Source of the DNA: Asterias amurensis
Taxonomy: Eukaryota; Echinodermata; Asteroidea; Forcipulatida; Asteriidae
Assembly: GCF_032118995.1 (NCBI RefSeq)
Contig: NC_092653.1
Location: 20,665,202-20,729,201, forward strand
Direction: 5' to 3'
DNA: 64,000 nt
The position numbers were made by a program, and so were the translations under genes. Positions 33,047 through 45,490 of this stretch are shown one piece after another. The notes under the pieces were generated by a model. The model saw only the letters and a program-made list of their open reading frames with translations. It was not told the origin of the DNA and did not search any database. Every line of letters begins with the position of its first letter. Positions within the stretch are counted from its first letter, which is position 1.

Positions 33047-33769
33047 TTAAACAGAGCAGTTGGTATGTGTAAATGCAATGCCGACTAAGCAATTTCGTGC
33101 AGGCATGCTCTTCTTCCTAATTTGTTTTGCCCTAAAAACAAAACAAAATGATAATAATAATTGTGATTAAATACCCTAAAAATTCTTTTACAGTCTACAC
33201 CAAGTACATGTAGGTCAGCCCTTGTACTTGATAAAATGTTCCTCCCTATTGGTGACAATGAAAGGAAAACAATGGACAAAAAGCCTAGGACATAATGACA
33301 GACCGGGTAAACGCTATCAATAAACCACAGTCAACAGCGGCAAACAATCCATTGGACCCATTATGCTCAAGCTGCCTCGTATCTTTAATACCGACATACT
33401 AATTGTGGCACAATCTTTTCTCTCACTTACTGTTGGTTTTTGACAACTTGTTTTACAAGTCTGCTATCATTTTTCAAAGTATTTTTCCCCCTCTGCAAAC
33501 TTGGAAATTGTGTGTAATTGAACCCTAAAGCCCTCTGTACGAGTCTGAAAGTGGTTTAGGTTTTGTTATCTGTGAGAACATGGAACCAGTGTTTTAATCT
33601 GTGAATTTGGCAAGGTTACCACTGTTCAGTCATTCACTGCATACTTTGAAATAATTTTTCTCTGTTGTTCACCCTCAATATATTGGGCAGTTGCTGGCAA
33701 CTCCTTTATAAATTACCGATGTGTAGTGGCAAAGTAAAATATTTGAATTGACTTCACACCTTCATGCAT

Positions 33770-33955
33770 GAAAGCACACAAGCATGAAAGCACACAAGGG
33801 TGTGACAAGGTTGATTTTCCCCACATAATTATCTTGCAACTTTGACGACCAATTGAGTGAAAATTTTCACAGGTTTGTTATTTTGTGCATACGTTGAGAT
33901 AGACCAAGTAAGACAACTGGTCTTTGACAATTACCAAAGGTGTCCAGTGTATTTA
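33770..33955. mobile_element. Right-half remnant of the AGGCAGTGGACAC MITE family
   Basis: AAGCACACAAGGGTGTGACAAGG, CAATTGAGTGAAAATTTTCA, CAGGTTTGTTATTTTGTGCA and TTTGACAATTACCAAAGGTG follow the order seen in 26830-27000. The left half is missing. Confidence 0.75.
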
Positions 33956-34639
33956 AAGGGTTTGATTTTAATTGTATCGTTATCTTTTGTATTACAACCA
34001 ATTTGTCCTCTTTATCCACTTATTGGTCAATTCATGTTTTTCTCTTCAAATGACCAAATCAATCGATGCATGCACCACAACAAAATGACTACCTAATCAA
34101 GCATAATAACCACACATACACTGAACACGCACATGTACAGTATCTAATAAAGATCTAACAAACTTTTGTAATGCACATCACCCAAAAGATGTTTTAATGG
34201 CCGGTGATATTTAAACCATTCTTTCAAATAATTCATTTTTGAAGCATACACATGTTAGATGTACTGCAATAACACATGTGCCTAAGTAGTGTGTGCTTTA
34301 TCAATCTGAACACACTAGCTACAGCCCATTTCCCAATGCTTCTTGACTGAACTATCACTTATAGATGGAGGCTGTACCTTGGTGTACCTTGTGTAGGGGC
34401 AACATTAAAATAAGTGACAAGGAAGCATTAGCCTACCAACAGACTTGTTTATTAGCTTAATGATTTCTATTTGGAAGAAACTGTGTGTTAATAGTGACAT
34501 AAGAACCATACCCACTGTCAACATTGTAAATACTCTCCACTTTTATTTGGATTCATTCAATTCAAGTTCTCTCTTTTTGGATGTTGATTTGCATTTTTAG
34601 TCAAAGCAGAAATGGATGCATTTAGCTTTTAACCTCCCT

Positions 34640-35126
34640 TAAAAGGGTCTATGTACTTTTTTCTAACACAAAACACAATGTCCACAGATTTACATTAGTT
34701 TTTACAGTTTGAAGATGATGATAGAAAGCTTCCCTTGAAATTTTACTTACTGAGGTGCTGTAGTTTTTTTAGAAATGAGTAAAACAAATAATTTTTGTCT
34801 CAGTTTTAGAAAAGCAAGACACATAACCATTGCTTTGTCCTTCGGATGGGACGTAAAGCCGTTGGTCCCATGTGTTGTGTAAACGCATGTAAAAGAACCC
34901 AGTGCACTTATTGAAAAGAGAAGGGGTTCGGCATGGTGTTCCTGGCTGGATTGGCAACATGTTGCGCCACAGCACCTTATAAACCATTACATGGTGCTTA
35001 AGGATTAGGTCTTATATCTCAAAATTCGCCCCACTCCTTGCAGTAATAATACGTGGCACTTAATAATTTAATTTTAAAGTTTAATGTAAATCTGTGGACA
35101 TTTTGAAAAAGTACCCAAATCCTTTA
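34640..35126. mobile_element. Foldback MITE, family A, with an inserted repeat
   Basis: The left arm (ACAATGTCCACAGATTTACA, TTACTGAGGTGCTGTAGTTT) is followed near 34808 by about 270 bp of unrelated sequence (TCCTTCGGATGGGACGTAAA, GTTGGTCCCATGTG, GTAAAAGAACCCAGTGCACT). A short end piece (AATGTAAATCTGTGGACATT ... CAAATCCTTT) then follows. The inserted block looks like a SINE-type conserved segment, which I cannot name with confidence. Confidence 0.65.
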
Positions 35127-35545
35127 AGGTACTTTTTGTAACACAAAACATAATGTCCTCAGATTTACAATTAACTTACTCAGTTTGAAACGAATGATGC
35201 AAATATTACTTACTGAGGTGCTGTAGTTTTTGAGCAATGAGTAAAACAAGTCACAAAAAAAAATTTCATCTCAGTTTTGTCTTTAGCATGTAAAAACATA
35301 TTAACTAGTTGTGGTACAATACCATAACTGGTTAATCCGTTTTTACATGAGACTAAAACAATTTTTGTGACTCAGAGACTAAAATAATTTATGTGACATT
35401 GTTTTACTCATTTCTAAAAAGTACAGCACCTCAGCAAGTAATAATTTAAAGGAAGCTTTCTACTATTATTATCTTCAAACTGTTTAAGTTTCAAGTAAAT
35501 CTGTGGACATTGTGTTTTGTATAACAACAAATACACAGACCCTTA
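35127..35545. mobile_element. Foldback MITE, family A, complete copy
   Basis: AAGGTACTTTTTGTAACACA on the left; on the right a complement-like TCTGTGGACATTGTGTTTTG ending ACCCTTA. It abuts the previous copy head to tail, making a tandem pair. Confidence 0.75.
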
Positions 35546-35609
35546 GACAAGAAAGTAAAGTAGATCCTAGTGATATTTGCAGAGGGTTCTAGGATTGAGT
35601 AGTTGTACA

Positions 35610-35753
35610 GGGGTCGATTTCACAAAGAAACTAGTCCTAACTTAGGACTAGTCCAAGGAGATATATAAATTGCATGGATAGTCCTAAGTTAGGACGAGTA
35701 ACTGGTCCTAACTCGAGATAAGACTAGTCCTAACTGTTTGTGAAATCCACCCC
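35610..35753. mobile_element. Palindromic MITE, TIR GGGGTCGATTTCACAAA
   Basis: GGGGTCGATTTCACAAAGAA at the start and TTTGTGAAATCCACCCC at the end, with several inverted CTAGTCCTAACTTAGGACTA words inside; 144 bp. Confidence 0.85.
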
Positions 35754-36449
35754 AGGTCCTGTTGGAATCTCAACAACACACTATATTAAGATTACGCTAT
35801 ATACATGTACATACAAAATAGAGACATACACAAACACACACACACAAGGTGGATTCTCTGAAGAATGCAGATTGAAACTTTACACAGTCAAAGCATGAAT
35901 GTATCTTTCAAACAGTATATTATAGTATATTATGAAGAAATTCTTTTGGAAGGTGTAGTAGTGCACAAAGCCAAAATTGAGAAATAGTGTAAATACCTCT
36001 TTGTATGCACTGAAAATAAAGGACAATAAATTATTTGCACAGCAAAGGTCAAGTACAAACAAATAAAATACATTACTGCTTAACATTAATAATGATGTTT
36101 TCTTTGTTAGGGCTTGAGGTGTGTACGATCCTACTACTGGCTGGCCAATTATCTTCAACTACATGATCAATAATTTTGTTAGTATCATGGCCAAAGGTTG
36201 ACATGAATGCAAGTACATGTACATGTAACTGACGAGCACTCACCATGCAAGTTGAAGCAAGATTCCACCGTACATACATATATACACAAACATAGTTACA
36301 GTAGCATGCCCTCTCCACTTCCTAACTGAAATTCAATAAAGATTTTTAAAAAAATCAAATGTTTCATGGTACTTGTCGCCTAGAGGGCAATACTTCCAAA
36401 TATACCAGTAATTACAATTGAGACAAAGTTCTCTTTCAACACCAGCCAC

Positions 36450-36551
36450 TCATTTTTTGCCTTTATTCTTGGCTGGACCTCTCGGTGGTGTCAAAGGTCG
36501 TCCTGAGTTCAGGCCATATGTAAACTTTTTCTTGTCTGCTGGTTTAAGAAT
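36450..36551 (-). CDS. PP1 catalytic subunit, coding exon 7 and stop
   Basis: This 102-bp exon encodes the 33-residue C-terminal tail ILKPADKKKFTYGLNSGRPL, TPPRGPAKNKGKK, and ends at TGA (36450-36452). TPPR is the conserved cyclin-dependent kinase site that inhibits PP1 when phosphorylated. YGLNSGRP resembles the beta tail. Acceptor TTTGCCCACAG. No AATAAA was recognised in the few hundred bases downstream. Confidence 0.96.
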   Translation of the reverse strand: MLKPADKKKFTYGLNSGRPLTPPRGPAKNKGKK

Positions 36552-36559
36552 CTGTGGGC

Positions 36560-37930
36560 AAAGAACACAAAGTGTGTAATAAGCATTTACTCTTCTGGCA
36601 ATTAACATCACTAAACTAAAGACAATTGTTGGCCAAGATAACAAGTAAGAAATTATTATATCCATGGTAATCCAAAAGCATAACAACAATCCCAGGTACA
36701 GGGGTTAATTCCAATTAGCTATTAGAAATTCAAATCCACTCAGCACAAAAAAAACTATGTACAAACCGTTTTAACCTACATATTTGTGCCAGTCAGGTCA
36801 GTTTCCCAAGCAACGATTTGCCACTTGATAGGGATTTTTTTTCCCCAGTATTTTTTGTGTGTTGAAATATCAATTGAAAGCTACAGTAGCATACATTTGG
36901 TCAAAAAAAAAGAAGTTCAATGATCATACCAATCCAACTTGTAATAGGAAATGGTTTCTGAACATAATGCATATTTGAAGTCATTAATAGGGCACGTCAG
37001 TGGTTGGAAGGACATCGATGGCCGTCGTGGCCGCCATGTAATTCCAGGCCTGAATGCCATGCTCTTAGCATTAATTGCATGCTAAATTGCTCTTTGCTTA
37101 AATACATACATTTACAAGGTGACCAAGGCGACCTCATTTAATGAAATTATTATTATTTTGTTTGTATGTGTTGTTAATTTTTTTATTTTAAGCAACGCTT
37201 TAATGATAAAAGTTTAGGGTCACAGAATTCAGGTTGTAAATTTAGGGTAGGTTGGGTAACCCAAAACAGAACATTTATTTTGTTTGGCCTAAACACTTAT
37301 ATCAACTTTATAGCTTGCCAGCTGAGATGAGCAGATTTTAAAAATAAATAAAAAACAGTAATATATTAAACTGCAATTGCTTAGCTTTATGGTATGGCGA
37401 ACTAAACTCACAAGTCAAAGCTTGTGTTGTTTGAAGTACAGTGGCGCCCACATTATAAGCCTTACATGCTACTTAGTGGAATGTGCAACACGATAACGAT
37501 ATATATTACAGCTGTACACATAAATCCATTACAGATCACTTCAGTGAACAATGGACGAAGTTATCACAGAGCGCCCAGCATCGTTCATAACCGACCTTCA
37601 ATCCAGTTGTACAAGAATGATTTTGTTAACAATTATTAGTGCTAAAACAAAACAAAACAGTTCGCTTTGTAAAACATGATGATCACTATTAATTTTCAAT
37701 GTTACCACAACGTATCTTTAAGCCTTACCGAATAGATTCTATCCAAATGCTGTACTTTTTACATTTGATTTCATCCCAGTCGGGCGCTCGTTTTGCAAAC
37801 ACTTCTCACAATTTAACTTAGCATCTGTTGGTGAATATGCCGCCAGGTTGCTTACTGATTTCCATGATCGCAACTCAAAAACTGGCAGCAAAAATTCCGC
37901 TGCTAACTCATAGTATTTAGCAGTGAAACT
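36560..37930. other. Intron 6, distal part, nothing recognised
   Basis: AT-rich intronic sequence without conserved frames. A CCAGGCCTGAATGCC piece with GGCCGTCGTGGCCGCC (37020-37060) may be a fragment of the CAGGCCT family at 56011-56834. Confidence 0.4.
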
Positions 37931-37949
37931 TGATACATTCCAATCACCA

Positions 37950-38426
<477 letters not shown>

Positions 38427-38989
38427 TCAACACAAAATAACAATTTGGAGGTGATTAATAAATTTAAATGAAATAACACTGAGGTGTCTTGAAATGTTTT
38501 GTCAACAATTTTTTGTAACCAATAATTGGCGAATAATTTTGTTAACCTGAGTCAGGTTAAAAACACACAGAAAACTCCAAAGTATAGTCAGAACAAATAC
38601 CCAGAACTTTGAGCAGTAAGACTTTTAATTATGTGAAAAAATACAAGCAGATAAAGACGACGTTGGTCATGTTTTGATCAACCACCGGAATGAAAAATTC
38701 AGCGGAATGGTTTTGGATCCAGTGACAGACTTCCACTCGCTGTGTTGCATTCCTTATTCCCATGATACACCTTAGGCCATTTATTCTTGAAGACTTGGAT
38801 TACGGATTTCTAAAGCTACAAAAATGAGCGGGGACGGGAAAAAAAGGAAAACAAAAAAAGGGATTACGGCATTTCCAGCTCATGAAATCGGGCGGGCGGA
38901 AAAAGAAAGAAGAAAAAAACAATGAATAAAAGTGGCCGGCTTCTAAAACACATGAAAACTACCAACCTGTGAAAGAAAACACTCACCGT

Positions 38990-39640
38990 CTGAAATTATT
39001 ACCGTTTTTAGATTTATGTTTGTGTTTGTAATGCATTGATTTCTCCTGTATCGCATCGCAAATTGCAATGCAATTTGGATGATTTGGGATTATATAACTA
39101 AACTGATGTTTTCTACTTGGAAAGTAAAAACAAACAGTTGTTTATTTATGTTAAGAACATCTGCAAGGTATGTTAGATCATTTAAACTGTTTGTTTTTTT
39201 CGACAAAGGAGCTGGAGAAATGCAAGAATTTAGATCTATTTTGTTTTAATCGTGTGAAGAGTCTGCTAATGCGACGAAGCCCTCCCTCTCCAACTGAATA
39301 TTTCATCGGTTCAACAACAATATACATGTAGTTCATGTTGTTCCTTTTATTATTAAACTGGTTTTAAAGCTGTCTCCTAATTTTGCACACATTTATTCTA
39401 AATATTATCCTATTTATTATTATGGAAATTCTTGGTTGTCTGTATCCAAAGATCCTTTCAAAGTTTCAAACTTGTGTCTGCCGACTTGTGTCCTCATTGA
39501 TTTTCTCATTTCGTTCAACTGGACAATCTCCAAACCTTGACATGTATACATGCCCATGCATTGCTCAATTGCTAGCCTGTGGAGGGAAAAAATCTGAAGC
39601 CATCGTTGGTTGTCATGTATACGCACCTGGTCAGTTTTAC
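38990..39640 (+). repeat. Dispersed repeat, partner of 60870-61390 (inverted)
   Basis: Blocks such as AACTAAACTGATGTTTTCTA, CATTTAAACTGTTTGTTTTT, GACAAAGGAGCTGGAGAAAT, TCTCCAACTGAATAT and GGTTGTCTGTATCCAAAGAT occur here on the plus strand. They recur in the same order on the minus strand at 60870-61330. Each copy is next to a segment rich in CGCAAATTGCGAT. Confidence 0.75.
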
Positions 39641-41036
39641 GTGATAGTGTTTATGTACATGTACATTGTACATACACAGAAAAGACACGCGTTTTACAAG
39701 CACACTCGACTCCCGGTGGTACAAAATGTACATCTAGTATGGGGGTTATAACACACTTCTTGCTTGTTCTGTATTCTGGTTGGCTGAAACACGGTCACGT
39801 GGGATGAACTAATATAGGCTAGTGATCGCACGCGCGTGTTTTGCGGGAATAGTACCAGATCTGTGTTTTTTTTAACACACAAAATTGCGGCCATTCCGTA
39901 ATCCAAGTAATAAATTAAAAAAATGGCCTTACAGGTAGAAGTAGTACTTAACTCATTATATGTTTTAGTCAAAATTAACAAAAGGCTTAGGTTTGCTGTT
40001 TCCTCGATTTGCCTTCGTTTTACATATTTATTAAAAACAAGTGCCCCTTTCAATAGTTTCAAGTTAACAGCCCGCTCGTCTGTAGGAAAATTATTGTCTT
40101 AAATGAAAGCAAGCCTTTAATTTAATGCACACACTATTCTTGACTTAACGACATCATTACTACACATCAATGTTTCATGCACCGAAACTTAATGAGTATT
40201 GAGAGTTTTAAAGCAACAGAACTTTATAATTGTCAACATACGGCATGGCTTATTTTGAAAAATATTATATTATAAGCGTCATTGAACCTGATACAATGTA
40301 CATGTATGTACTTGTGAGTAACCCTAAGTGCAGCTTAGAGATCTGCAGCGAAGATGATAAAAAGGAAATCGAAAAAAATATTGCTCTATATGATTTATGA
40401 TTATATTGACCCTTTCAATTCTGAAGATGAATTGAACAAAATCTTCCGGCGCCTTGGTGAGCGGTTTAAAGTATCTGGACTTCCGACAAGTTCGCACTGT
40501 ATGAAACAAAGTTTGACCCATCCTTTAAATTTACAGATAATGACGTGAACAAATTAATATTTGCTTTCATCTGCTGACAACATTTTTTGTAAGTTTACTA
40601 AGTATGTACATGTACTTAAAATCAAATCTCTCTTTAAGAACTTAGCTAAGAAATCTGTTTATAACAAAAGTTTATTGTTTTGAAAAATCCTATCATGAGC
40701 AAGAAAGATTTTCAGCTTGACTTTTTCTTGTGAATATTCATTGTATGCATGTTGTTTATAGTTCCCGTTGAAACTATGTGGTAAAAATAAAAAATTGAAA
40801 TGTATAAAAGTAATCCGTTTTCATTTTGATTTCTTTGTATTTTGACGAGCTATTAACAAGTTATAATCTTCATCGATTCCAACACTCACCCGACGATCCC
40901 CGAACACCTAGTGTTTGTTTCTACAAATACTAAATCTAGTATTGTTTGTTTTTTGCTTTCGAAGCTAATCAATGTTCTATTGTGGAAATCCTCCACTTAT
41001 CATTAGTATTTAGTTCTTGGGAAATATTAAGTATAA

Positions 41037-42811
41037 GGGCAATTCCACGGTCAGTCGCATTACACTTTTCAGTGTCATTTCTTGATCTTGGTGCTTGAAG
41101 TTCCATGTGAGATATTCTTTCCACTAAGTTTATAGACTGATTTGTACTTGACACACACGGCTTTGAATTGATAATATTATAAATATTGTGGGCTTTGTGC
41201 TCTGGATGTTATAATGTTGCGGTCAGTTGCATTACACAAAAAGGACATGGTAAAAAACACACTTGACACAATTCAAAAATTTCCTCTATCAAAAAGCTTG
41301 CGAAAAAGTTACTCTATGTTACACACAACTCTTATACATGAGTATCCAACAGGATACTTATAAATGGTCAGCAACTTGAACTTTTAGGTATACATGTACA
41401 TGGCAAAACCATGGTCAGTTGCATTACGGTCAGTCGCATTACAGTTTTCCAGGCAATGTAGCAACGCCTACATCAGGCATGCAACTGCCCGATGAAAAAA
41501 AAAGAGGAAACTTTTCGAGACCCACAATGGTACCCTAAAAAGTGTTGAGGTTTTTTATGCTCTTAGGTTCATTGTTAGCATGTAAGACAAAGTGGAGTGT
41601 TTTATACAACTAAAATAACATGGAAAAAACACCTTGCCTATGTATGCACCGTAATTCGAAGGTGGCAAAGCATTGGGAGTTGATTAAGTTGAGGAAAACT
41701 AACTATTGTTGTCCAGGTAATTATGAAATTTGCATAAAATTATTATCCCCCCCCCCAAAAAAAAAAAAAAAAAAATAGAAAAAAAAAAAAAAAAAAAAAA
41801 TCGTTTATTTTTTTTTTTTTGGGGGGGAATAATAATTTTATGCAAATTTCATAACTACCTGGGAAAAAATTGTTACTTTTCCTCAACTTAATCAACTCCC
41901 GATGCTTTGCCACCTTACAATGGTCGGTGCCAGCCACTTGTCCCCGCTTGCCGTCGTTAAATCTCCCTCTTGCACACCACACAATATGCCATTCCTGGCT
42001 TGTCCACTTTCCGGACGGTTTCGGAGAGCAGTTTACCGTCTACGTCTTTTTTTCCCCAACCAGAACCACTTCCAGGTAGTTTTTACTCCTTTATCTATGG
42101 CTTTAATTTGGCCAGGTACCACTCGGTCCCGCTCTAAAATATAATTTCTTTTGGATGTCATTTTGACGGACGTTTGAAGATGCGACTGTTTCGTAACGCA
42201 ATGTGAGACAAGCACACAGTATACGTGTACGTTTGGTAACTAACTCACACACACATACATGTACAACACGTGTATACTATTGCAAAATAGCGGGACCAGA
42301 CGAAGACACGACCTTAGACTCATTTCAAGGCTGTATAATAACTTGGTTTAGCACACAACTCGCCCGCGCCACGGGGTGCGTTCCACTGTTCCAGATTTTT
42401 CGACCGTAAACACGGCTATTAATGACCGCACGCAGTGTGTAAACGTATGCATTGCTTGCTGTGGGCTTTATATTGACCATGCAGTAGAATGGATTGCGTA
42501 CCGAGGCAGAGGCCAGACCATGCGTTACGATGCATTGTTGAATTTATCTTAAGATCGCGCTAACCGCGGAATGTATTTTTTTAGCGCTAATCATATTTTT
42601 AAAAACGCGGAATTCCGCGGAAACGCGGAAGAGTTGCATGCCTGCTACATGGAGCCCAAGCTGAGTTCTTATTTGGCAAAATTGGGTTCATTCCTTGTCA
42701 ACAACTAAAAATAAATTGGTTTCATATGTAGCTATAACTTCTAGGTGGAAAGAAAGTTGCGACAAAAACTTGATTTTTTTGTGTCATGTCCATGTTTGCT
42801 TGGAATTGCCC
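41037..42811. mobile_element. TIR element GGGCAATTCCA, ATAA target, split by a nested element
   Basis: GGGCAATTCCA begins at 41037 and TGGAATTGCCC ends at 42811, flanked by ATAA at 41033-41036 and 42812-42815. Its left part has four copies of GGTCAGT(T/C)GCATTAC. About 600 bp remain when the inner element 41474-42644 is removed. A related end may be at 60386 (GGGCAATTCCATGG). Confidence 0.75.
41474..42644 (-). mobile_element. Larger CAGGCATGCAACT transposon with transposase remnant
   Basis: Same 13-bp TIRs as 32772-33046, with target duplication CTACAT at 41468-41473 and 42645-42650. On the minus strand, from an ATG at 42161, broken frames encode MTSKRNYILERDRVVPGQI, then near 41960 a C-x2-C segment (YCVVCKRE) and NDGKRGQ...DHCKVAKH, resembling an N-terminal zinc finger of a transposase. 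Around poly-A/poly-T (41755-41820) is an inverted copy of part of that gene (41655-41757 against 41821-41935). Confidence 0.8.
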
Positions 42812-42873
42812 ATAAACTTCATAAAGATCCATTGTAACAAACGTACACTCGCAAGAAATTAAGGAGTACTCAC

Positions 42874-43097
42874 CTGATGTGCTCTGCATATGAGATCCAA
42901 GTCATGTTTGCTAAGAAACTTTGAGACTATTTCAGGTCCAAATGTGAATGATACACCCCTGTCATTTTCACCCCAACCATTGGTTTCTTTGTCAGGGTCT
43001 GACCAAAGCAGATCACACAGTAGACCCTGGTCAGGGACATCTGTTGGTCGCATGATACGCCTTATTTGTTCCATTGCTTGCAAGTCTGGTGATAATC
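42874..43097 (-). CDS. PP1 catalytic subunit, coding exon 5
   Basis: This 224-bp exon lies between TTTTTTCAG and GTGAGT. It encodes [53 protein letters not shown] (with the substrate-phosphate arginine) and LDLICRAHQ, with the last histidine metal ligand. It ends in phase 0 after the glutamine codon. A nested transposon ends 58 bp past the donor. Confidence 0.98.
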
Positions 43098-43639
43098 CTG
43101 AAAAAAGGGTAACACAGTTTAGTCTCTAACAAATTTAACAATGTTCAAATGCAAGGGTTTTTTCTTTATCCCCCCCCCCTTAGTTTGTCAACCAAACATT
43201 TTGATCGTCCGCATGTTTTTTCACTAGCCCGCAAGTATTGACACACATCAAAACATAACAAAATATTTCAACAAATAAAAACAAAAAACAAAACATGGAG
43301 GTGAAATTTGCAAAATTGCATTTTTGGACGATCTTATTTCTTAAAGCGACACGTTGCCTTGGATCGGTCGAGTTGGCAGCGTTCGACCTAAATGGTTGTC
43401 TGCTGGCCAAATGCCAGTGGAAACTGCAGCGGACCAGCTGAAATGCCTTGCCAAATGGTCCGGCTGACCAGTCAAAAATATCAGCAGCGGTACTACAGAA
43501 CTATGACTGTTTATTTATTATTTTAAGGTTTGAATAAAACGTAAAAACATTCACTCAAGGTTTGGATAAAACGTAAAAACGCTGGCAAACTTATGGCAAA
43601 ATCACGTTTACACAGCCCAAAATCCCATCATGCAACGCA

Positions 43640-43820
43640 CGGCTTGTAGTCTTTGTATTACTTCACGTGTGACAATAAATGTAAGAAAAATTAAACACTA
43701 GAGGGCGTTTCAGATAATTCGGTAGCATGAGAATAAACGTCCTCTATTGGTGAAATCCAAAACTAGTTTCAACCGCCTTGACAAAAGACCACACAGCAAA
43801 ACACGCACATTCTGTCAACA
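43640..43820. repeat. Dispersed repeat (CTCTATTGGTGAAATC), partner at 51635-51790
   Basis: CACTAGAGGGCG, AACGTCCTCTATTGGTGAAA and ACCGCCTTGACAAAAGACCA occur here. Matching CTAGAGGTCGC, AACGCCCTCTATTGGTAAAA and CATTGAGACAAGAC occur near 51680-51780. ACCACCTTGACAAAAGACCA also occurs at 50087. Confidence 0.6.
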
Positions 43821-43963
43821 GCGTGGTCGTCAGCGGAGTAGATTTCCGTGGGAATAAAGTTGAGCGTGTTCTACGAAAAAACTGAAGACGGTGTAGGCTG
43901 TAATGGCTTTATTCAACAAAAATTACCAATTTAGGATAACTGGATGAGCAAAAAAGAGTATTG

Positions 43964-45490
43964 CTTATGGCATCTTCTTTGAAATATGGACCATTTTACA
44001 ACCTCAAATGTCATTTTTCAAAAAATTATTTTTGACCTTTTCAGATATTTCAAATTATTGTATACATATTAAGGTTTATTAAAATGTTCATATAAGGATA
44101 GTTCAGTTCATTTTAATTGTGTGGTGATCATTTTAAAAGTGTAGAGTCTGCAGCAGTGAAACCTGTGGTTATATGTATTTAATTCAAAACTAGCTTAAGT
44201 AAATCACAAGGAACATTCATTGTTTACTATAATGAGGTCCAACAGATGTACTTTCAAATAAAATCAGTAAAAAATCAACAAAACACCAAACACAGAAAAT
44301 ATAAGCCTGACAGAGGAGGGCATAAGGTTGACAGAAAAACAAAGCAAATATTGTCTGTAATTATTTTTTTCCTGGCACAAGACTACTGTAATTTCGCTGA
44401 TTATTGCAGCCTCTCATAACTAATATCTATCAAAAATAAAAACTTTGTCAAGCGTCCACATTTTTTTAAAGGTAAAAAACGTCAGTTCCGAACGTTATTT
44501 TTGACAGATTTTAAGTGACGATCGCCAAAAGATGACAGATTTGCATGACGTTCCTTAAATAGACGGACTTAATTCCCAAAATGACGTTCCAGACTTTATT
44601 ACCTTCGCGCAATCCACATCAAACGTACCTGAATGGAAGTTGATTTAGTTTCCAAAAACTAGCGTTCTGAAGAAAGTATTTCCGTTGTAAATCATCTGAA
44701 AGACGTTTTGGTTTTTCGTCTGGAGCTGTCAGATGGAGTGTCGAACGGCAGTAAATGCCGACGTCATTTTCTTGACAGAATTATTTTGCCCGAGTATAAG
44801 ATCGCGCAGAAAAACATGTGCTGATCGCGCGTTCCGTAAAAACACTGAGGGTGCCTGACTACAAGCAGACGTTTGAGGGGGTACGTCTCGTGTCAAAGGT
44901 CAACTTACAGGGCGATCAGAACATTCATGAACGTTGCGCGGAAGTAAATGACAGACAAGGAAAAATTACACCGCTGGAGATTTGAAAAACTGATTACTCT
45001 GATAGTTGACCAGGTATCGCAGCAATCATTGTCACAAAACAACTATTATTTAAACGTGTTTTCTTTGTATTTTTTTCGAACTTATTGAATGTCTTAAAAA
45101 TTGGTTAACTCACGTGTTTCTTATTGTTGATATTTTTGTCGGACTTTGATTGTCTTTTGCTGTTAAATTATTTGTCAACATCCCCCACCACCTGCGCATT
45201 CGAAAGTTAAATAAATGCCCTGCAAATATGAAGTTTTTATCATTTAAATACCTCAATTACCTAACAGGTTGTTGAGGTCCGTCAAAAATGCTGATGTCAG
45301 GGACTCAAAATCTTCTACCTTGATTTATTTGAAAGGCCTGGGCTGTCAAAATTGTGTATAATATCTTGCGAGGTACCTCTTAGTTTATTACAATGTATAA
45401 ATAAACAAAAAAGCTTTCACTTATAAAAATATCAGGGTCCGAATTTCAGACTTACAAATGGTCCACATAATAAAGAAGATGCCATATGTA
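43964..45490. mobile_element. Possible inverted-repeat element
   Basis: TATGGCATCTTCTTTGAAAT-ATGGACCATTT at 43964 is mirrored by AAATGGTCCACATAATAAAG-AAGATGCCATA at 45456-45490. The 1.5 kb between shows no frame. No target duplication was identified, so this is tentative. Confidence 0.4.

Noticed and set aside
39383..39751. A 122-codon plus-strand frame
   Set aside because: It falls in a dispersed repeat also found inverted at 60870-61390 without a matching frame.
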